A stretch of 47,075 nt of DNA from Porphyra umbilicalis (taxonomy: Eukaryota > Rhodophyta > Bangiophyceae > Bangiales > Bangiaceae): NCBI GenBank assembly GCA_002049455.2, contig KV919214.1, positions 1-47,075 of the forward strand. Direction: 5' to 3'. The notes beneath the pieces are model-generated. The model saw only the letters and a program-made list of their open reading frames with translations. It did not search any database and was not told the origin of the DNA. Every line of letters starts with the position of its first letter. Position 1 is the first letter of the stretch. Position numbers and translations under genes: made by a program. Shown one piece after another: positions 39,842 to 47,075 of this stretch.

Positions 39842-42386
39842 TAAAGAGCAAACTCTCCGCTGCGCGGCTACGTTTTGGCGCCGCCGGCAGCATCTGCTCG
39901 GCCCTCGCCACTCGACGCTTGACCGCCTCCACGAGGATGGCGGCGTTGGTCACCTGTTGTTGGTCCTTGAAAGTGTACTTCAACGAATAATACATGTCAC
40001 CGTGGCGGGCGAGGAGCCGGATGTCGTGACTTGTTGGCAGAGTCAGCATAATCGTGGCCGAGTACGAGTTAACGTACTCGGACCCGACGCGCCGAGCAAC
40101 CACCAGCTCCGTTTCGTCATCCAAGTGCGTCACTTGCGCGGGCTCACGCGGGTAAGAGTAGCGGCACGCTCCGACATTGAGGCCTTGCGTCCTCTTCGAC
40201 TTTTTGAAGCACGACTCGCAGTGTTGCCACGAGTGGAGGTTGCAGTGGACGACGAGGTAGGTGGTGATGACAGCTTCGGCGAGCTCCCGTCGACGGACGT
40301 CGGGATCGGTGGCATAGATTTTGCCAATTGCCACGCTCTTCCAGCTTGCGCGTGGCAGGTTGACGAGAGGCCGCAGCTCCTTCTCAAAGTCAATGGTGCT
40401 GTCGGTACCCAGCAGCTCGGCGACACCCCTACGCAACGAAGCCATAATGAGGTCACCGTACCCAAACTCGGACTTGCATGTGACACAACGTGCAGTCACC
40501 GGCGCTTCCGTCCGACCTGCCGCTCTCGTGAAGGCCACGCTTGACGGCTCAACAGCTACTACGGCGCCCGGCGCATCTACGCACGTAGGGCACGTCGCCT
40601 CTGTCGGAAGTGGTGCAGAGTGGCACTGCACGCTGTCGGAAAAAGAGAGAAAAGAGGCCCTGTACGAGTCGCTCTTGAGCAAGTCCGCCAGTTGGAGCCG
40701 ACCACCAGCCATTCCATACAGCCACAGCATGGAGTGGAAGTGCAACGTCCCGTCGCCTTGTGTCTCAAACCCTGCAATGAAGGCCTCGACATGGCCAAAG
40801 ATGCCCCCCCGAGCGTGCGGCCGCTGCTCCTCCCGGTCGTAACCGACAACGTCCTGGAAAAAGCAACGAACGATGCGGTTGAAGTAGCGCGCACACGCAA
40901 CAGGATCCTTTGACGTGGCCGCAAACCGAGCGGCCTGCGACGGCAAGTTGGAAATGTCGATCTCTTCGAGCTTGTCGCATGCCACCTGCCCCGCCAAGTA
41001 GGCAACCGTCAGCGACCCATTGTCCTTTGGGCTGATGGTGACAAACAAGCTGGCACTACCAAACCGCGTCTGTAGCGAGAAGCCGCGGCGGAGATGCACC
41101 TGACGGGCCGGATTTGACCCCTTTCCGTGTGCTGCCGCGGCTCTGAAGCGGTTGGTAAGCGTCTTGGCACGTCCTACGTCTGGAGGCACAGGCGGCCGCG
41201 GTAGGTTGTTGCGTGCAGCGCTCAAACACGCTGTGTCGTAGTCGAGGAGCGCGGAAAGCTCCTGTGGAGTGACATTTGCAATAGCGGCGTTCTGCTCCGT
41301 GCTGCTGAGTCGGCAGTAGAGAGATGCTTGTGCCATTGCTTGATGGCGCGCCGACATGTCGAACGCCATAAGAGTGTACACCGTGTCCTGAGCAAACCGC
41401 CGCAAAGACAGGAGAGCGTAATGGCGCAGACACTCAAGCTTGGAGACGCGGACTGGCCTCGGCTCGTCTGGTCCGCCACGACCAAACGCGATAAGCCCAG
41501 GAACCAGCATCTCCACGAGAAAAGGTGTGCTGTCGGGAACGAGTGCCCCGCCCTGGCGGATGACGACCGGACCACCGGCTACAGTTGGCCCCTGGTTGCG
41601 TGCCGGCCCTGCGACTTGCAATCGCTCTGCCATCGTTGAACCATCGTAGGACACGTGCACACCACCCGCAGAGCGCACGAGCAGCTCCTCCTCAGGTGAT
41701 GCGGCCGCGTCGGCGACGACGCGCTGCCGAACGTTCGACTGGTCAGCGTCCATTGCCTGCTCAAAGTCGTGGGCAGCCGCGGATGTCGCTCCCGTCGCGG
41801 CAGTAGGCCGAGAAGACCGCTCCACACTGTCACCGTTGGCGCGCTCAAACACAGGATCATGGTCCACGAAATGGCCCGCCCGCCGCTGCACCGCGCGCTC
41901 CGAGTAGAGCTTATTGTGCGCAGTGAAAAATTCGTACAGCTCGGTCAGTCGGGCGCTGCGTACGCGGTGTGACCGCCGCACTGCGAGGTCCTGCGCGGGC
42001 GTCATCAATCCCGACATGATGACCATGAAGGTATCGTTGGTGTCGGCCAACACCCGAGGAAGGAGCGTCACCAAGCTGCTGGGTCGAGCGTCGTAGAGGC
42101 TGACGTGCGACCGAATGACACGGTTGGCGCCGCCTCGCACTACCTTAACGCTCATGAGCGGCGTCACCATAGACATAAGTCGTAGCTCGAGCCATGTTGA
42201 GTCGAGCAGATGCTCCGGCAACGCTCCTACGTAGAAGCCGTTGGCAATGGCAAACCGCGGCGGTCTCGGCTTCCCGCCAGTACCCCGCACGCTCTTGTGG
42301 CATGTCCTGCACAGGCACGCTAAAGCACGACCATCAGCTCCACGACGCATGTAGCATGTCTCTGCTACCAATTGGCAATTAGCCAC
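39842..42386 (-). pseudogene. RepHel, zinc motif and HUH Rep part (5' piece)
   Basis: Begins with a Cys-rich motif (ACLCRTCHKSV, then RFAIANGFYVGALPEHLLDS) like the DUF6570 domain found before Helitron Rep. The Helitron_like_N region follows (FSLQTRFGSASLFVTISPKD), with the HUH motif TLHFHSMLW at 40734-40742 (His549 and His551 of the open frame) and the Tyr motif MYYSLKYTFKD near 39965-39995. These residues nick and join DNA during rolling-circle transposition. The frame has no ATG at its 5' end: it opens at GTG (42386) and continues upstream into the LTR, with the first ATG at 42350. The original start was probably lost or displaced by the gypsy insertion. The 3' end is cut by the TIR element at 39841. 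Confidence 0.9.
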
Positions 42387-42418
42387 GAGTAGCCCCCTTG
42401 ACTGGCCGAATCCACGGA

Positions 42419-42742
42419 TGTGTGTGACCCGGCTTGTGGCACGCCCTTTGGGGGGCTACTTCCGCATTGTTTATTTTTTATTGCTTGTTTGCTTGCCTGT
42501 CTTATCTGTCTGCCGGCACTCATTACGATCGCTTGATCAGATGGTCGATCGACCAGTGCCGTTGTTTGTATTAAACCACCGTGGGCCCGGGGTCGCCATC
42601 GTGGGCACCACCCGGCTCCCCATCGGATGTCCTTCGACAAAAGGTCTTCTTCCTCGCCGCGACGGCGATAGAACTCGCTTTATTGCTTGGCTACGGTCGG
42701 TCTCAGTACCCTGGTAATTGAACTAACGTTATTAATACGACA
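42419..42742 (+). repeat. Candidate 5' LTR of the Ty3/gypsy element
   Basis: Starts TGTGTGACCCGG and ends TAATACGACA directly before a primer-binding-like TTTGGTGG. TG..CA ends and a TATTAAA box near 42567 fit an LTR. The second LTR lies outside the window, so the 5' boundary (42419 or 42421, or further in) cannot be verified. Confidence 0.45.
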
Positions 42743-42972
42743 TTTGGTGGAGCAGCAGGGGATACCCTCGCCTTCATCGTGCCTCGCGGCACGGTGTCCC
42801 CGAGAACTTTCTCGCTGCCTCCTGGCATTGTGACGGTGTCGATACGGTCGCTTGGCGCGCGGGGCGTAAGCCATCGACTTGTGGGCGTGGTGCCGGGGGC
42901 ATCACGGTTGAGATCTCCGACGTTGGCGCGCAGGGCGTAAGCCAAGTCGGAACACTTTGTTCAGGTCCCAGT
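42743..42972 (+). other. Untranslated leader of the gypsy element
   Basis: Between LTR and gag. It contains a direct repeat TTGGCGCGCRGGGCGTAAGC at about 42853 and 42923, about 70 bp apart. Confidence 0.4.
42745..42762 (+). other. Candidate primer-binding site
   Basis: TGGTGGAGCAGCAGGGGA starts with TGG three bases after the proposed LTR end, as expected for pairing with a tRNA 3' end (CCA). The tRNA was not identified. Confidence 0.4.
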
Positions 42973-44619
42973 ATGTCTACTGGTGGTACCGGCGGCACTC
43001 GGCGAGCCAGAGACGGCAAGTTGCCATCTGGCTACCGGCCGCCGGGCGGGGGACAAGGCACTCCTGCCGCCTCCGACGCCCCAACGGACGGTGCTCCAAC
43101 TCCTCCCATCCCTGCGGATCAAGCCGCCTCTGGGCAGATGCAGGTGGTGGAGAGCCTGAAGGCGGCCGTTGAAGCACTTCAGCGACGCCTAACGGCCCAA
43201 GAACAGACTAACGAGTCTCTGGCGCGAGCCAATGACAAGTTGGTCGACGACGTCGAGGCCCTGCGCAAGGTCGACTCCCATGAGGAGGAACGCCATGTGG
43301 CTAAGTCTCGCCGCCAGTCGGGCGACAAGACCAAGGATGTCAAGAAGACGAACAAGGTGATTAAGGACAAGTCCGTCCGCAAGGACGCTCCGGCTAACGC
43401 CGCGCTTTCCTCATCTTCCGACGATTCCGCTTCTGGGTCAAGCCCGACGTCGTCAGACGACGACAACCCCAACGCGACGGACACGTCCTCCTCGGACGAT
43501 GGCCACGGGCCCCCACACCCGCCGTCGCCCCCAAGTGGGTCCTCGCCGAGAGACAGCTCGAGCGAGTCGGACGCGGCCGCGCGCAAGCGCCCTGCGCCCC
43601 CCACCAAACGGAAGGAGCGACTTGAAAAAGCCGATAGGATCAAGGTGATCCGCCCGGCTAATAGCCGCTTCAAGACACTCCTGGACTACAGGACGTACTT
43701 CCTGATCTGCCGTCAACTGACGTATACGCCTAAAGAGGCACAGCGGTCGCACCGTCTCAACAAACGTTTGGACGGAGCGTTCCATGGGCAACAGCCATTC
43801 ACGGGAGCCCTGCCCTTGGGCATCTTCACGTTCTTGACGACCTTTCGCCGCGCGTGCGACGCGGCTGGGCTGACGCACGGTCAAGCCCTTCCGCTTATGG
43901 TCTTTCGACAAGCCGGCAACGCCAAGATGGCCTTCTCCGGCGCGCTTTACAGCACCCTCGGACGTAAGCGTTCCGCCATCCGTACCTACGGAGATGCCGT
44001 CAACTGGCTTCTTTCGAAGTATGCGACACACGCAACCATGGCTAACGCCTATCAAGACATCATTACGATGAAGCAACGAGACAACGAGGCGCCCACGGCC
44101 TTTGGTCATCGCTTGGAAACGCAATGCGACCTTCTGAACGGTTTGTTCGACATCCAAGACGTTAAGGACGTCTTCATCACTGGTCTTTCGGACCTTGTGC
44201 AAGCGCACGTCCGGGTACTGAACGACCAGTTCCCCGACCGAACCCTGTCCGAGACGGTCGCCACCGCCCAGATGTACTGGGACGGCACCAACAAGTTGCG
44301 TTTGCAACTCAAGATTACCCGCCCAACGGCGATCAAAGTCGCTTACGCGACACAAGACCAGCGGACGACGACGGAACGACCGTTCACACCGGTTCGCACC
44401 CCGCCAGCCCCTCGGGCCGCCGTCCCTCAAGCCAATCGGGCTGACATCTGTTACAACTGTAACAAGCCGGGGCACTTCGCCGCACAGTGTGCCGAGCCTT
44501 ATCGCCCTCGCGAGCGTCTTCAACCGCCTATCGGCGTTCATGCCCTTGCCGACGGTAACGTCGAGGAAGACGAGGTCGAGCATCCGGCCGACGCCGTGGA
44601 CGACTCGAAAAACGTCTAG
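42973..44619 (+). CDS. gag: Ty3/gypsy Gag with CCHC zinc knuckle
   Basis: The 548-residue structural protein forms the particle and packages element RNA. An N-terminal Gly/Pro-rich part is followed by a coiled coil (about 55-105: VVESLKAAVEALQRRLTAQE), a basic then Ser/Asp-rich acidic linker, and an alpha-helical capsid-like domain (about 230-460; FKTLLDYRTYFLICRQLTYT, WLLSKYATHATMANAYQDII). The knuckle CYNCNKPGHFAAQC is a perfect CX2CX4HX4C (Cys493, Cys496, His501, Cys506). The frame is intact from ATG to TAG. pol overlaps its end in the -1 frame. Confidence 0.93.
   Translation: MSTGGTGGTRRARDGKLPSGYRPPGGGQGTPAASDAPTDGAPTPPIPADQAASGQMQVVESLKAAVEALQRRLTAQEQTNESLARANDKLVDDVEALRKVDSHEEERHVAKSRRQSGDKTKDVKKTNKVIKDKSVRKDAPANAALSSSSDDSASGSSPTSSDDDNPNATDTSSSDDGHGPPHPPSPPSGSSPRDSSSESDAAARKRPAPPTKRKERLEKADRIKVIRPANSRFKTLLDYRTYFLICRQLTYTPKEAQRSHRLNKRLDGAFHGQQPFTGALPLGIFTFLTTFRRACDAAGLTHGQALPLMVFRQAGNAKMAFSGALYSTLGRKRSAIRTYGDAVNWLLSKYATHATMANAYQDIITMKQRDNEAPTAFGHRLETQCDLLNGLFDIQDVKDVFITGLSDLVQAHVRVLNDQFPDRTLSETVATAQMYWDGTNKLRLQLKITRPTAIKVAYATQDQRTTTERPFTPVRTPPAPRAAVPQANRADICYNCNKPGHFAAQCAEPYRPRERLQPPIGVHALADGNVEEDEVEHPADAVDDSKNV
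44607..44613 (+). promoter_or_regulatory. Candidate -1 ribosomal slippage site
   Basis: GAAAAAC, read in gag as AAA AAC preceded by G, two codons before the gag stop codon. It resembles the A-AAA-AAC heptamer apart from its first base. The -1 (pol) frame is open only from 44559, so any shift must occur in the 61-bp overlap 44559-44619. Confidence 0.35.
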
Positions 44620-47075
44620 GCCGGGTGCCCGACTTGGGATTGCCCGGCGGAACGCGAAAGCGTACGGTGACAAGACTCTTACGTCGTGCCCTTCGGCACT
44701 ATGAGATCGCAGCCACGTTAGGCCCATGCCTGCGCGTAATGCGAAGTTGCCGCCCTGTCTTAGACACGGGCGCCGGGGTGAACATAGTGCGAACTAGTGT
44801 TCTCCCTTCGAACTGGATGGCTTACGCCGAAGAGTTGACTACGCTTCCGCGCATCCGAGATGCAAACAACAATCGTCTTGTGACGAAGTATACCATACAT
44901 CTGTATGTAGACACCGGAGGTGTGCGTCTATTTGACCGATTCCTCGTTGCCGACAACTTGTCAGTCCCGTGCATTCTTGGCACCGAGTTCATTGAACAAA
45001 ACATCGAGGGCATTCTGCCGCGCTTGCGCAAGATCGTCTGGCAAGAGCACGTGCGATGCACGGAAGAGCAACCTCGGCCAACGCCGATCTTAGCTTGTCT
45101 TAACGACAGCGCGTGGGACCGCCACTGGCAAGATAAACCCGCTCGGGTTCGAGCCTGCAAACAGGTGCGTGTCAACGGACACAAGGAGGAGTGGATCATG
45201 GCCACGTGCGACACGCCTGGTATGGTTACCATCACACCGAACATTCGGTTGTGCCGGCACAAGTCCATGGCAGTCGCCCGCGGCATCGCCATCGTCAAAC
45301 CGGACGAACCATTCCTGGTCAAGTTATGCAACTTCGGCAAGGACCAAGTCATTGTTCGCAAGAACTCTACCTTGGGGTTTGCAGAACCCTACCAAGGGCC
45401 GATTCTTTCCGCCGTCTTGGATGACAACACCCCAAAGGGTGGAACCGATAACTCATCGGACGACGCGATTCGTGACCCACTCGAGGACCTCGACCTCAGT
45501 GAGGCACCCGAGTACCTGCACAAGCAGATTCGAGACATGCTGAAGACGCATTCGTCTATGTGGGATGGAACCCTTGGCGTCATCCGTGCTACGGAGCACG
45601 CCATCGTCACTCCTCCCGACGCTCTGCCCATACGGGCCCAACCCTACCGAACCGGGCCGTTCAAACGGCAGATCATCGCTGATCAGATCAACAAGATGTT
45701 GAAGCTCAACGTCATTGCCCCTAGCCATAGTGCTTGGGCAAGCCCCGTGGTAATAGTACCAAAGAAGAACGGCAAAGCCCGATTCTGTGTCGACTATCGT
45801 CGGTTAAACAACATCACCAAGAAGGATGCTTATCCCTTGCCTCGGATGGAGGACTGTCTCGACTCCTTGGGAGATGCCCAGGTGTTCACGTCCCTCGACT
45901 GCACCGCGGGGTACTGGCAAGTACCCTTACGCAAGGACGACCAAGAGAAGACGGCGTTCACGACGCACTGTGGTATATACCACTGGTTATCCATGCCTTT
46001 CGGCTTGACGAACGCGCCCGCTACCTTTCAGCGCGCGTTGGATATTATCCTCTCGGGTTTGAAGTGGCAGATATGCCTCGTCTACTTAGACGATGTCATC
46101 ATCTTCTCCGCAAACCCGGAACAACACGTCAAAGACGTTGACACGGTTCTTCACCGTCTCCGCGAAGCCGGGGTCACCCTCAACTTGGAAAAGTGCACGT
46201 GGTTCTCCGATGAGGTCGAGTACCTAGGACACATTGTCCGCCCCGGGCAACTGCACGTGCACAACAAGAACGTGGATGCTCTGAAGCATGCCAAGTTCCC
46301 AACCACAAAGACCCAGCTGAAAAGCTTCTTGGGCATGTGCAACGTCTATCGACGGTTTGTCAGAGACTTTGCCACACGAGCAAAGCCCCTGAACGCCCTG
46401 ACTAGGGCCGAGATCCCACCAGATTTACCACCACCAACGGACGTGGCTATCGCCGCCTTCGAGGACCTTCGAAACGCACTGTTGTGCCCACCGGTACTTG
46501 CCTTGCCGAAGGCCAATCGGAAGCTCGTCGTTGACGTAGACGCATGCGCCGACCAAGTTGGTTGTACCCTCCTCCAAGAGGAGCCGGGCGAACTGCTTCA
46601 CCCTGTCGGGTATTGGAGCCGAGGACTCACTGCTGCAGAGCAAAACTACTCCACCACGGAGCGAGAATGCCTCGGCGTCGTGTGGGCTGTCCTCAAGTTG
46701 AGGCACTTCCTCTACGGGCAACGGTTCCTCATCCGAACGGATCACCAAGCACTTCGCTGGATCTACAGCACAACCGACTCAAGCGGACGCTTGATGCGAT
46801 GGCGACTTCGCCTCTCCGAATACACATTCGATATGGTTTATAAACCAGGTGCATCTCACCACCTGCCCGACTTCCTGTCGCGCGCCTCTACGGCGGCGCC
46901 GCCAAAAGATATCCATGATGATATACCTTGTCTGGCATTGGCCGAGACGGCCAACGGCTTAAGAACGGGGAGGTACACGGGTACCGACACACCGGAACCG
47001 GTGGAGTTCGACGATGTTGTCGAAGCACAACAAACAGACGACTTCTGCGTCGAGATGTCCACTCGCGTGGAGCGC
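44613..47075 (+). CDS. pol: Ty3/gypsy Pol: protease, reverse transcriptase, RNase H (cut by window edge)
   Basis: Open without a stop from the gag overlap to the right edge. Protease active site LDTGAGVNIV (Asp codon at 44763) is preceded by RVMRSCRPV and followed by CILGTEFIE. Reverse transcriptase shows SPVVIVPKKNGKARFCVDYR (about 45742), LPRMEDCLDSLGDAQVFTSL, FGLTNAPATFQRAL and the catalytic YLDD (46083-46094). RNase H follows (LVVDVDACADQVGCTLLQ, TTERECLGVVWAVLKLRHFL, TDHQALRWI). This RT-RNase H order fits Metaviridae-type Ty3/gypsy; integrase should lie beyond 47075. No inactivating change is seen here, so the copy may be young. There is no separate pol start near the overlap; the first ATG is at 44739, so expression by -1 frameshift is likely. 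Confidence 0.93.

Larger units (their letters stand above)
32670..42386 (-). mobile_element. Helitron (RepHel gene), split by a TIR transposon
   Basis: Minus-strand rolling-circle transposon whose single replicase-helicase gene lies in two pieces (39842-42386 and 32670-35648) separated by the 4193-bp insertion at 35649-39841. True termini (5' TC, 3' hairpin plus CTRR) were not identified; coordinates give only the coding span. The left boundary lies below 32670, and the right end is next to, and possibly interrupted by, the gypsy LTR. Confidence 0.85.

Noticed and set aside
1..47075. tRNA or rRNA genes
   Set aside because: I found no sequence with a convincing T-arm plus acceptor pairing and no rRNA-like segment; a covariance search could still find a missed tRNA.

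Overview
This is a nuclear window from a very GC-rich, intron-poor eukaryote. Four conserved genes run for 1.5-5 kb with no visible intron: a formin, eIF3L, a bifunctional 3-dehydroquinate dehydratase/shikimate dehydrogenase, and the PP2A scaffold subunit. The plant-type AroD-AroE fusion and a formin with an N-terminal PTEN/C2-like module point to Archaeplastida. GC-rich, nearly intronless genes with low-complexity insertions fit a bangiophyte red alga (Porphyra/Pyropia type) best. The lineage is an inference, not a demonstrated identity.

Positions 1-16 kb are the conserved gene block. It starts with the 3' end of an unrecognised low-complexity gene (+, cut by the left edge) and an 11-bp G-rich minisatellite. 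The formin (+) follows, interrupted by one apparent single-base error in a C run. Then come three tandem minus-strand housekeeping genes: eIF3L, AroDE and PP2A-A. A striking double hairpin lies in the AroDE-eIF3L spacer.

Positions 16-32 kb are the accessory part. Two 706-bp, nearly identical copies of a non-autonomous element lie in inverted orientation, about 9.7 kb apart. Between them are a TA-flanked foldback MITE, an orphan gene (-) with a probable frameshift, a 521-bp tandem repeat, a decayed coding region and a putative 2-oxoglutarate/Fe(II)-type oxygenase gene (-). Beyond them are a nested satellite (about 58-bp, 174-bp and 699-bp periods) and an unrecognised minus-strand gene with an in-frame TAG.

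Positions 32-47 kb are nested transposons. A minus-strand Helitron RepHel gene (DUF6570-like zinc motif, HUH Rep, PIF1 helicase) is split by a 4193-bp element with 28-bp terminal inverted repeats, a TAA target duplication, many GTTGGC motifs and a perfect 71-bp palindrome. The 5' end of RepHel abuts a Ty3/gypsy element whose gag and pol overlap in the -1 frame. Its pol runs off the right edge. The conserved genes serve cytoskeleton, translation, aromatic amino-acid synthesis and phosphatase assembly; nothing suggests they act as one pathway.
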